A stretch of DNA of 64,000 nucleotides from Lanius collurio (Eukaryota > Chordata > Aves > Passeriformes > Laniidae), in assembly GCA_020086605.1 (NCBI GenBank), contig JACBWW010000099.1, positions 576,866 through 640,865 of the forward strand, read 5' to 3'. The number at the start of each line of letters is the position of its first letter. The stretch's first letter is position 1. The notes beneath the pieces were generated by a model, which worked only from the letters and a program-made list of their open reading frames with translations, was not told the origin of the DNA and searched no databases. This document shows, in pieces, positions 26,001 to 38,000 of this stretch. The position numbers were made by a program, and so were the translations under genes.

Positions 26001-29000
26001 CACTGGGAAGCCATTCCCTGTGTCCTGTCCCTCCAGCCCTTGTCCCCAGTCCCTCTGCAGCTCTCCTGGAGCCCCTTTGGGCCCTGCAAGGGGCTCTGAG
26101 GTCTCCCTGGATTTTTTCCTCTCCAGGTGAGCACCCCCAGCTCTCCCAGCCTGGCTCCAGGGCAGCAGGGCTCCAGCCACTGGATCATTTCCATGGCCCT
26201 CTCTGGATTTGCTCCAACAGGTCCATGCCTTTCTCACGTTGGGATCTCAGTCATGCTGCTTTTCAGTCATACTCCACCTGTAGTAGAGTCTCTAAATGTA
26301 GTACAGGAGGAGGAAAGCCAACAATTCAGCTGCTCTCCGTGCTGACTGCGTGTGTCCCTGGCACAGGTGTGGAGGGGCGCCCTGGCCCGGCGGCACTACC
26401 GGCGCATGAAGGCGGCGTGGGCCATCATGTGGAACTACCGGCGCCACAAGGTCCAGGCCTACCTGGGCGAGGTCGTGCGGCGCTTCCGGGACGTGCGGCT
26501 GCTGCCCGACCGCGGCCGCAGCATCCCCTGGCCCACCCCGCCCAAGGTGCTGCGCTGCTTCGAGGAGGCTCTGCAGGACATCTACCACAGGTACTGAAAT
26601 AAAAAGGGCAGGACTGATGGTCCTTTTTAAGCCTTTATTAAAAGTGATCAGCTCGGGTGGGGGCCCCGGCCAGCTTCGTTACCCCCAGCTTCGGCTTGGA
26701 GGAGGAGGAACTTCGGCTCTATCACTCCCTGTGATAGAGCCGGGCCTTCAAGCGTTCCTCACGAGGCGTGGCTGTATACCAAAGGGTATACGAAGGCGAT
26801 GGTGCTAATTCGCTGTCCTCAGGGCAGTGGCTTCAACAGACCTTTTTGTTACGGTGACTTTTTGGAGAACTCAAAAGCTGGCCAGGTAGTAATTGCCTAT
26901 CGAGTAGCCTGGTTCATTTTTCTTAAAAGTTTGTTGGCTCGTTTTAAATTATTATTTTTAGGGGTTTTTTACTCCCAAGGGTCTTTGCAACTCTAGTTTG
27001 CATATTCAGCCCCTTTTCTTCCTTTTTTTTTTTCTTCTGTCTTTTCCTTATCTACTACCCTCCAGGCAGGTCAGCTCCTAAAGGGGTAAGGGTGGTACAT
27101 TCTTGCATAGCAATGTAAGGTCTGATAAGAAGCTGGTTTCTCCACAACGAAGTGTGGGTTTCTTTCTTAAACTACAAGAGAAATCCTAATAAAGCTACAA
27201 CAAAGCACAAAATTACATTCAAACAAGGCTATAATGTAGTACAAAATAAATGGATAATTGTTAAATTGGTAATCTGGTCCCTTATTTATAACAGGTACTG
27301 CCACTGCCACTGCGCGCCCCAGGGGACACCTGGCTGAGGGATGGTGGGTGGGTGGCGCTGGCGCTGTGCCCATGACCAGATAATTCTGCTCCAAACATTT
27401 AGTGATGAATCCCAGAAGGCCAGTGTGGTTTGGATCGTAAAGCTCATCCAGTTCCACCCCGGGCTGTGGGCAAGGGCACCTCCCACCAGACCAGGCTGTT
27501 GCATTGTGATGGGCTGTAGTGCCACCATTTGTTGTAGTGCGGGGAATCCTTACAACAATAGATAAGACAGCGATGGAGTTGGAAGGACAGATGAAGCGGT
27601 ATTTTTGTAGATGTTCAGAGATGATTTTATTTCTCCAGCCGCATGGTTGGAGTTCCCAAGCAGACTCTGGGACCCTGCTCCCCCCCCCCAACCCCCAGGC
27701 ACCCAAACCACCCAGTCAGGAACAGGTATGGGGCACAGGTGACCTGGGGACAGGGACAGGGACGCACCTCCACAGTGATGAACATCGTGTTTCCTTCCTT
27801 GACCCCTTCCTTGACCCCTTCCTTGGCCCCTTCCTGGCCTTTCTGGTTGGTTTTGAAAGGAAGGAGCAGCTGCTCTTGGATGAGGGGGAAGAGAAAAAGA
27901 ATCTTCTCGATTTCCTCAAGACTCCTGGTAGTAAACCAGTGTTTTTCTGTAGTAAAATGAGTGATGTTCCCCTGGTCACCCATGTTCTGTGTGCAGAACA
28001 GGTGTTTGTACCTTCATTAAACCTCCCAGTATATAAAGACTGGGGATTTTTTTCTCTGGGAAGCTGTAGGCAAAATAGTTACAATTCCATTTTGAAAAAT
28101 GATGACTTCTGAAAGTGGCTGAACAAGAGAAATGTTGGCTGGAGGGGCTTTCAGAGATCTCCTGTCCAGCCATCAGCTTGCAGTGCAGTTCAAGCAGCTC
28201 TAGATCAAGTCAGCTTTGTTATTTTCTCCAGCTGTCTCTTGCAGGAGAGACATCCATCCACCCACTCTCTGTCTGGGGAGAGAGCCCTGCTTTCAGAATT
28301 AGCTCAATTATCAGAACTACAGAATTCTAGTTGCTAAAAAGTCTTTTTATAGCATTAATCCTGGAGCTCTGGTGCTGCTGCTGCAGGCTGGGGTGTGGTG
28401 TGGAGCAGTGGATGGGCTGCCCTGCCCCATGGTGCAGTTGGAACTGAAGCGCTAAATTCAGCTGTTAAAGGAGAATGATGCTGTAAATGAGCCCAAAAAT
28501 GGGCTTGGCAAACACTTCATTGCACACAGATGCACCAGGGGTTGACTCTTGGCTGTGGGCTGGGGAGTGTGGCACCCAGACCTATCAGGGTTGGAGGTGA
28601 GCCATGACTTTAAAACACCAACTGACCTTTGCAGCTTTAGGAATGCTCTGGAAGGATTCTGAGGGTGTCCTTGTGGTGCTGCTCTGGCAGCAGGAATCCT
28701 TCCTGGGCGAGCTCCAGGCTGTGGGGCTGACCCAGGCCTTGGTTTGGTGGCAGGTGGAGAGCGGCCGAGCTCATCCGGAGCGTGCCCCGGGAAGTGCTGC
28801 CTCAGCTGAGGGCCAAGGTGACTGCCATGGAGCTGCTGAAGGGCCACAGGGCTGACATGGGCCTCCAGAGAGCCTGGCAGGGCAACTACATCGCACTGGT
28901 GAGTGCAGGGACCTGGGCCCAGGGTGCTGCAAGGGGGGAAATTCGGGCAAATGAGCTTTGGTTTCTTGGGAGGAAAAGTACTTGGAAGTTTGCTCTGTGT

Positions 29001-32000
29001 AAGGGTTGATGTGGGTTCAAACCCTTGACTTCCACTGCCCTAGGAGTGGTTTTTGTGAAGCCTGAGCAGCACCAGCAGCATTAAAGCAGTGCCATCAGCT
29101 GGCTCTGCAAACAGGCAAAGCCAGACCTCACAGGGAGACTAAAATGCTGGATAGGATGGAAAACAGCAGAGACTGAACAGGAACAAAGAAATTCTCTCTG
29201 GGCAGGTTTGATTGCTTCCCTCTGCTCCATCCTTCCTTGGAGCACTTTGTGTCAAGGTTTGGTTTCCCAGAGCACAGAAGGGTGGAGGGAGCCATGTCCC
29301 AGCTGTGCCACTGCCAGCCCCTCTTCCTCCAGCCCCCCAAGGAGAGTCCTGAGCCTGTCTCTGCTCTTCCAGAAACCAGACAGCCCCCAGAGCTCGGGCT
29401 CCTTCACACTGGTGGCCAACGAGCTGAAGCGCAAGGACAAGTACATGAACATCCTCTTCTCCTGCCATGTCCGCAAGGTAACGGGGCTGGGGCATCCTGG
29501 GGGCCCAGTGGAGGCAGGAGGTGGCCCTGGGGCTGCTTGGGCAGCAGTTCAGAGCAGTCCCAAGGAGAAGCATCAGGGATTTTTGGGTGGATGCCTCCTG
29601 CACCAGGGCTGGGTGGCTGCTGGGGCCTCGTTGCAGGGAGTTGGAACTGAATGGTCTTTAAGGACCCTTCAACTGAAACCTTTCCATGATTTCATGATAA
29701 AATCATTTCATTCTGCATAACTGGTTTGGGTCTGACATTCTGCATAGTGGAATTGGGTTTTTTGTTAATTTGGTTGGATGGTTTAAACAACTAATTAAAA
29801 AAACCAGACTTGCTTAATTGTTGTGTCTAGCTCCTAATGATGCTGGTTTGAAATATCTGTCAGGGAAAGATATTTTGAATTTTACAAAGCCAACAGACAA
29901 ACCCAGTTTTAGTGGCAGGCCAGGGCTGTGGGTGCTGAGGTGTTTTTAAGAAGCTGAATATTCTTTTTATTTGTAAATACTGCAGTTGGTCACCACGTGC
30001 ACAGTTATTCCTTATGATTCTGCAAACGTTACATCTGCACAACTCATTCTGCAGCACAAACTCTCACTTCATAATAAAACTCTGCAAGTGGTAGTGAGTT
30101 GTATTGTTTATTCAACAGCGATTGGTGTTTATAAAAATAGAAATCTCTCATTGTTTTCCAAGCAAAAACATTTCTTTGGGGTTTGGTGTTGCTGTGACTA
30201 CGTTCTCAGAGAGGACAGGGTTCACTGCTGGGGCGAGAGGTTTGGGTGAGTGGTGGTGTCAGGATTAAAGGAGGAGCAGGCAAGTCTGAATCCAAAATTC
30301 CTCTTTACAACCTCGCAGCTCTTGGGCTGAACCTCCCCAAGGGACAGAGAAATGCACAATTCCCCCTGGATTTTTTAAAGTTAGGCTGAAAATAAAATAA
30401 TTCTTCTTCTAACTCATGTAATGAACTGAGTCCATTTGTAGTTTCTGGCTCAACTGGGATAACAGTAAAAAGGACAATATTCAGTTGTGAGAGATGTGAT
30501 GATGGGAATTGTGGGTTTGGATGGGAATGGAATGATGGTGAGGGGAATCACTGGGGGTCTCTGTGGGATGAACACAACGTGGGAGTTTCATCTTGTTCTC
30601 TGGCATGCAGCTTTCCAGCCTTTAAGTCCTTGAGTTTCTCTTGCTCCTGGTTCAGCTCTCAGGGACAATCTCCTGTGCAGGCACAGGGCAAAGCAGATTC
30701 CTGAAGCACAAATCCACACTTCCTCCTGCTCCCTGACTGCAAGGACAGAGCTCCTGCCTTCAGTCAAGTGTCTGAGCAACATTTGCTGGTTTTGGTGTGT
30801 GAAGGAATCCCTGAGCATTCCAACAGGCCGTGTGTCTGTGCTGTGACTGTGCTGGGAAAATCCAGTTTTTGTGGGGTTTGTTGCATTGAGATGCCAGCCC
30901 TTCAATGGCAGGAGCAGAATGGGGATGGAATAGGTGTTACCCACCACAAGGTGGATTTCTTCTGAGCCTGAAAGGCTTTCAGTGCTCTCAGAGGCAAAGC
31001 TTTAGCTGACTGTGGGTGCATTGAAAGGGCAGCTCAGCTGAAATCACAAATAATGCAGGGTTATAGACCTGCAGCCTGTGGTTTTTAAATTATCTTGTAA
31101 CTTCTTTTACCTTTTGAAAGTTTAAGTTGCTGTTGTTGTTTTCTTCTCAGAGAGGTGGGACTTGATCCCCTGCTGGCCTGCTTCGTTAGGAATTCCTTAC
31201 CATGGCTTTGGAGCCATCAGCAAGGGATCCCCATCCCTGGCAGTGCCCAAGGCTGGGTTGGAGGGGGCTTGGAGCACCCTGGGACATTGGGAGGTGTCCC
31301 TGCCATGGCAGGGGGGGCACTGGGTGGGCTTTAAGGTCCCTCCAAACACAAACCACTCTGTGATTCCATGATCTCAGCACTGCTGAGGACAAGGCTGTGC
31401 CATCCTCAGGGATGTGTGTGAGCTCATCCCAGAGCATCTCCATGTCACAGATGCACCAGTCCCATCCCAACCCACACTGGGATGTTGCCCCTTCCTGAGG
31501 GAACCATTTCTCTTCCTGCTTTGTATGGTCAGGAAATGTCCGGGTGAGCCTGCCATGAACAGAGCAGGGAAGACAAACACTGCTGAAATTTGAAGGTTAA
31601 CAGGACAAGGATTTGACATGTGAGAATTTAGCATTTCCCTTTCCAAGTGAGGCACTTCCTCAGGTCATCTGTTCTGGCTTAAACAGCACATCTGCAGACT
31701 AAGCACCAGTGAGGAGGAGTGGGAGTGACTCTGTGCTCTGACTGCAGCACAGGCTGGGAACAGCCTCAGCCTCCCTTTGCCCTTCACAGGAAACAATTTC
31801 CATCCTGAGCTGTTTAAAAGGAAGGTGTTTCTCGTGTCAGAAATACAAGTTTTGGCATCCTGCCTCTTTCCCCAGAGTAAGGCCTTACTCTGAGGGTCAG
31901 CCTCAGTGCAGGGGCAGGGGGAATCTCTCCTCATTGTTGCATTCTTCCCTTTGAATTTTTAACAAATAAATCATCAGGTTTCTTCCTTTTAGCCTTGACT

Positions 32001-35000
32001 TCCCCATGTCCTACCAAACGTTCTTGGCTCAGGGTGGCACTTGGTGCTGGCACGTGCAGCCTGGCCCTGTGCTCAGGGCAGGTTTGTCACATCTCTGATG
32101 TTAAACCAGGTTCCTTGTGGGGTTGCAGATTGTGTTTGTTCTCTGCTGAAAATTGGTTCACGTGAAGCCTGAAGAGTGAATTATAGAAATGGAATTGTAA
32201 TTATCAGGTGATTTCATTGCTTCCCTTCAGTAATTCTCTGAACAAAGCAGGAATTCAAAGGCTGTTCCAGTTCATCTGTGCTATGTTTCCATGATTCAGC
32301 TTATTTGAGGATTCTTGAGCAAAAACCGTGCTGCTCCTGCGGGTCCCTGAGGCAGGAGGGTGTTAGTGGGAAGGTGTTAAAGGGCACTTTGGTGAGCTGG
32401 GGTGAATGTTCTGTTTCTGAGGCAGCATCAGCCTTCCTTTGTGGCTTCCTTCAGGTCCTGAGTCACCAAAGCGTGTGTGAAGTAGCTGTTGACAGTCAAC
32501 AGCAATGTCAGGGTCTGCTCTTGGAAGTGCTCAGATACCTGCAGCCTAAAACACTTGTTTATTGGAACAGGAAACACACCAAGAGCATAAATACTGAGCA
32601 GCTTGAATAGACACAGGCTGAGCCCTGAGTTCACCTTTTAAACACATTTATGAGTGGAGCACACCCTGTGACCTGTCAGATATTGGTACATTAAATTCAT
32701 TGAGACAGAATTTTTGTAGCTGATGCCTGACACTGATCTGATGAACTCTTCAGGAAGAATCTGGAAGATTCGAGATCAGGAAGAATTTGCTGGAAAGGGT
32801 GGTCAGGCATTGCAAGGAGCTGCCCAGGGAGGTTTGGGGTCCCCATCCCTGGAGGTGTCCAAGGAACACCTGGAGGTCGCACTCGGTGCTCTGAGCTGGT
32901 GACAAGGTGGGCATCGGGCACAGGGTGGACTTGATGATCCTGGAGAGCTTTTCCAAGCTCAGTGATTCTGGGATTCTAAGTCAAAGAAGTAAATTTATCC
33001 AGGAACTGCTCTCCAGGTTTTGAGAGCTGCTGGTAGAGTTGTTGCTGGTTTTTTGCCTTTATGGGGGCCCAATTTCAGCAGCTTGAGCTGAATAATAACA
33101 GGGGGCTCTGTTTGGACCAGTTTTTACAGAAGGGTTCTGAAGAGGCTTTGAAGCCTCTCTGCGGGGAGGGGAATGGGCTGTGTGGCTGCTTCCCTGCAGT
33201 AGGTACAGGTAGAAGCAGGTCATTCCTGCCTATGGAAAAATCCATCTTTTCTGAGCATTGTGGTGCTCTTCACTTTTTCAAAGGAAATTTTCAAGATTTT
33301 TGCCTTAGGAGAAACCAAATGCATATTTCATGCAAACCTCCAGATTTTGTTGGATCACCTAGGAAACAACTCTCTCTCTCCCTTTTTTTCTTTAGAATAA
33401 AGCTTTTCTTCTCACTTTTCCCTTGTCACTTGTGGCACCAAGCTCTCTTGAGAGCAACATCTCTTCTGAGGGCCAGTGCCCTGCAGTGTCCAGAGGCCAC
33501 TGACAGAGACCTGAAAAACTTCCTGAAGATTTTTCAGCTCTAGGCCAGACCTTCATTTTCCCCAGGAACTTGTCAAGAAGCTAAATTAGGACTGATTCGC
33601 ATTTGGATCAAGATGATATAAATACAGAATGCCCAGAAGGTGCAGAGAACACAATGCTGGGAAGGGCTGTTCTCCAGGAGGGAATGAGCTGTAGCTGAGA
33701 ACATAAGGCCTGTCCTTACTCCTACAAGCCCAGTCCTGGCATTTGCACTGGTGTCTGAGTCCCTTCTGGGCCTGCTCCCCACTGTGACAGTTTTTACTTT
33801 AACCCACAGCAGGTATTATTGACATAAATGCACTCGAGGTGCATGAGGCACCTGAGGCCTCTTTGGCCTGGAAAGAGTGGAAGAACATGAGAATTTGCTC
33901 TTCAGGTGAGATGAGCTGCTGGTACATTTCTTTAGATGAATTTTAATACTGAAACCAGGGGGGAGTTGAGAAAAAAGAGGAATTTAAAATGTGCCTGTAG
34001 AACTCCCACAATATTCCATTGCTGTGGAATGCACCTTTGGGAAGCTGGTCACCAGTGGCTGAAGGTGAGTCCAGGTGTGCCAGAGGCCACCTGGTTCAGG
34101 AATAGGGTGGCAGCAGGAGCAGGGCAGTGCCTGTCCCCTGTGCTGGCACTGCTGAGGCACCTCCAGTTCTGGGGGCGGTTCTGTGCCACCATTACAGGAA
34201 GGACCAGGAGGGGCTGAGGGAGCTGGAAAGGGGCTCAGCCTGGAGCAAAGGAGGCTCAGGGGGGACCTTGTGGCTCTGCACAACTCCCTGACAGGAGGGG
34301 GCTCAGGGGGGGTCGGGCTCTGGGAACAGGGAACAGGGACAGGAGGAGAGGGAACGGCCTCAGGCTGGGCCAGGAGAGGTTTAGGTTGGACATTGGGGAA
34401 AATTTCTTCATAAAAAGGGTTCTCAGGCATTGGCACAGCTGCCCAGGGCAGTGGTGGAGTCCCCATCCCTGGAGGGGTTTCAAAGCCATGTGGCACATGG
34501 GGACAGGGGTCAGTGGTGGCCTTGGCAGTGCTGGAGGAACAGTTGGACTCGGTCATCTCAGAGGGCTTTTCCAGCCTTTCTGACCCTCTGAAAGCTGAGT
34601 GTGCTTCCCATCTCTGCTTCCCAGGCAGCAGCCATGGGACCTCCTGCCTTGGGGTGGCTCTGGTGTCACAGCACCAGGAATTTGCTCCCTTTGTCACCAG
34701 GGCCTCAGGGCTGGGGGTGGGCAAGGACAGCAGCCAGGCAGGATCATGGCAGTGCCCAGGGAGCATTCACTGGGTCAGACTCTTCAAACAAATCACAGTA
34801 AATCGATGCCCCCAGTATTGATCTGAGCTCTGAGGGGCAGATCCAGCCCCAGGGACTGGACTTTGGTTCAGCTCCCTGGAGTGTGGAGAGCCCAGAGCTG
34901 CTGCAGGTCCTGGTGAGGATCCGGTGCCACTCTGCTCCAGCAGCTCATGTGTGGCACTGGGCACTCCTAACCAGGCACTCCTAACCTACTTTCTCAGGGC

Positions 35001-38000
35001 CATTCAGTGTTTTGTAGCCTTTGGGCTTTTCTCTCCCATTCATCTGCTTCCTAAAATAACCCTGGTTACTCAGCATCTCTTCCTGGGAGACTTCCCAGGC
35101 CCTCAGTCATGTTCTTCACCTTCTGTGAACCCCCCCAGTCTCCTTCACAGGCTTTGCCAGGTGAGCCCATGGCTCCCAGGATGTTATTCCCATGTTATTC
35201 CTTGCCTATGCCAGCATTCTGCTTTCTCTGAGCTGCCTCATGTCTTTGTGCCAAGATCTCTCCAGAGCTGTCTGAAATCATCCTCGGTTGCTTTTTCTGA
35301 GTCGGTGCTGTTAAAGTGAAGCTGTCACAGAGCTCCCCAATTTGCATTTTTTGCCTTTATCTGCTCTGAACTTTGTCACTCTGCTGCCTCCTGACTGAGG
35401 ATATTTAAGTTCTCCCGTTTGTCTCCTGATTTCACCCTGGAAAATCCTATTTCTGTTCATCCTCCTCGTCACATCTTACCCTTGTCTCCCCTTCTCAGTT
35501 GATTAATAAATATCTCAGTGACTGTGATACACCGATGGTTTTGCCTCAGTGAAAAACAATTTCTACTTTGTGTCCTACTTCCTTATGCACTTCCAACAAA
35601 ACTTCCCATCCTGCCTGGTGAGTGTTTAGTGCTGAGGGGCATCCAGCAGCCTGGAGGAGGTGAAGCTGCTGGACTGAGTCCAGAGCCACGGGAATGCCCC
35701 GAGGGCTGGAGGAGCCAGGCTGGGAGAGCTGGGGGTGTTCACCTGCAGAGAGGAAACTCCAGGGAGAGCTCAGAGCCCCTTGCAGGGCCTAAAGGGGGTC
35801 CAGAAGAGCTGGAGAGGGACTGGGGATACGGGATGGAGGGACAGGACGCAGAACAAGGATGGCCCAAAGCCTCAGGTCTGGGCTCTGCAGGGCAGGGATT
35901 CTCCATGGAACCAAAGCACGTGGATAATGTGGGAACAACAGCCTGGGTTTGGGCTCCACATGGACTTGAACGTGGCTGGGGCTGTCCTGGCTTTGAGTGG
36001 GATCTCCCGGGGTGCCACAGCTCTGCTGGATAACCAGGAATGTTGCTCCTCTGAAACTCTGCATTTCTGTTTGTAAAATGGGACTACAGGGACCGTGTTC
36101 CCTTTTCACTGCTCCAGGACTCGAGGAGAAAACCTGTTTAGGAGCTGTGTGGGTTTGGGGTGTTTTTGTGTGAATTGAATTTGGGGTATTTTTATGTGAG
36201 TTTGGGGTATTTGTTAGTGTGTTTGTTGTGTGAGTTTGGGGTGGTTTTGTGGGAGTTTGGCACTTAGCACCTCACAGTTTCCTCTCCTGTGTTCCTGCAG
36301 GGATCAGTGGCACTGACCAGGTGTTTCTCTGCAGGTGAATCGCTTTAACAAGGTGGAGGACAGGGCCATTTTCATCACTGACAGGCACCTGTACAAGATG
36401 GACCCCATGAAGCAGTACAAGGTGATGAAGACCATCCCACTCTACAATGTGAGTACAGCACTGGGGATCCTCCTCTGAGGCTCTTTCAGGGCAGTGTCTT
36501 TACTCTGTAGCTCCATTTTCATATCCATAAAATGGAAAAAGTCCTTGGGTTGCAGTTTTTAATGTATTTAATGTCTTTATATCAGTTATAGTGCAGTTAT
36601 TGCAACACCAAAGCATCAGGGTGGGAGTGTTGGGGGTTCCTGGGCAGGGCCAGGAGTTGGACTGGATGATCCTGTTGGGCCCCTTCCAACTGAGGATATT
36701 CCATGGTTCTATGATTCTCTGATCATATTAGCTTTTAATTTCAGTGCATAAAATAAAAGCTAAACCCCAAAGAGCCTCTTCCACTTCTCTGCTCCCTCTC
36801 TGTTTCAGTTTCCTTTGCTGTGTGCAGGATCCTGCCTCTGGAAGGGGCTGGCATTTCACAGCAGCTTATGGCACTTTTCCCATGTCTCTGAGGGATTGTT
36901 TGATCCTTCCTGTCGTGCTTGAATTTATTTATTTTTATTTCTTTATATTTGTTCAAGTTTATTGTAAATCTTACCAAAGCTAAACTCAGAATTGGGGCGA
37001 TGTCTGGCCGTGGGGGCCATGGGGTGGAGCTGCCAGGGCCAAAGCAGCAGATTATCAGGGATGGAAGGGGGTGGGCAGCACCTCAGCTCTGCTCCCCGGC
37101 ATCCTGGAGCAGGGCTGCAGCTGCCTGCCTGTCTCCCTCAGCCCGGGGTGACAATGCTCTGGTTATCTCCAGCCTCCAGAGCCTGCCTGGCTGCTGGGAA
37201 ATGCCCTGCACGGATTTGTTGGGATGTTTGCATTTGGAGAAGTGACAAACCTGGCATCTCTGTATTGCTGGGAGGGCAGGGATGGGATTAGGGGGAAATC
37301 TCATCCGCAGATGTGGGGGCAATGATTAGCTCTGGCTGCATCCATGATGGTGGGTTTAGAGTCTCCTCCTGCCCTCCTTGCTGGGCATGAGCCTCAGCTG
37401 GGCACCCAGCACGGCATATCCATGGAGTAGCTGCTCCCAGTAGGAATCCTGGCTGCAGCAGGCAGTGTCTCCATGGCAGTGCCTCTTGTTTTGAAAGGAA
37501 GCTGCCCTGAGCAGCTGTGGGAGCTTTTCCTGGCTGCTGTTCTGTCCCAGTGCCGGTGTCTCTGTGCTCAGAGGGGCTGGTGGCACATCCTGCTGTGTGC
37601 CCTGGGGCTGTGTGCCCGTGCAAACACTCCCAGCCTGGTGCAAACACCTCCAACCTGCTGAAAACCGAGGTGCAGACATCCCCACCCTCTCAGCAGAGCT
37701 CACACACTCACACACTCACAGCCTTTTAGCAGAGGGGTTTTCCACACCTGATTTTCCAGGTGTTCCCAGACAGCTGTTTTTTGGTGACATGAACAAGGTG
37801 GGATTTTGTCCATCAGGATTTTCACTACAGGTTTCTCCTCTCTTACCTTAACCAAAGTGTCCAGGTCACTGAAATTCACTGACTGCAGGGCTAATTAGAG
37901 ATAAATCTGTGTTTATCACAGGTTTAGAACAATGTCTGCTGTACCCGTGTGCCTGATGGGTGTAAAGGTGCAGACTGTACATTTACAACAGTCCAAGACC

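Larger units (their letters stand above)
18265..26366 (+). other. MYO1D intron, 8.1 kb
   Basis: Holds CR1 copies at 18589 (interrupted), 23812, 24455 and 25875, an LTR-like insertion at 18701-19360, a single N at 24719 and a 400-N gap at 25475-25874. From 19500 to 23700 the sequence is mostly unique, with no exon recognised. The part at 22560-22960 is visibly richer in CG dinucleotides than its surroundings. Confidence 0.65.
26595..27293 (-). mobile_element. Solo LTR, ERVL-like, 699 bp, with 5-bp target duplication
   Basis: Flanked by GGTAC on both sides (26590-26594 and 27294-27298) with TG...CA termini. In the minus orientation it starts TGTTATAAATAAGGG and ends CCCTTTTTATTTCA, with AATAAA at 26639-26634 shortly before the end, as in a 3' LTR edge. 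No internal viral coding sequence, primer site or second LTR is seen, so it is a solo LTR left by recombination. A 5-bp duplication fits class III (ERVL-like) elements; the family name is inferred, not searched. Two strong inverted repeats sit within it (26714-26742 and 26774-26791). Confidence 0.82.
26591..28753 (+). other. MYO1D intron, 2.2 kb, largely LTR-derived
   Basis: The first 703 bases hold an LTR insertion that starts at intron position +5. Then come a short original stretch (CCACTGCCACTGCGCG), a decayed CR1 piece near 27425-27505, possible further LTR sequence to about 27660, a poly-C run and a GACCCCTTCCTT array near 27790-27840. The rest to 28753 is unique-looking. Confidence 0.65.
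29478..36334 (+). other. MYO1D intron, 6.9 kb
   Basis: Contains CR1 copies at 29630, 31226, 32745, 34165 and 35632 and a GTTTGGGGT-rich run at 36140-36265. The segment 29720-30480 is AT-rich and unique. An open frame of 160 codons at 33061-33543 has no recognisable similarity. The 3' end carries three closely spaced acceptors. Confidence 0.65.

Noticed and set aside
25046..26602. Very long open frames on both strands
   Set aside because: They cross a 400-N gap, where unknown bases simply do not give stops, and otherwise cover CR1 sequence.
33061..33543. Plus-strand open frame of 160 codons
   Set aside because: The peptide has no conserved motif and lies deep in an intron. No upstream promoter or similarity could be recognised.
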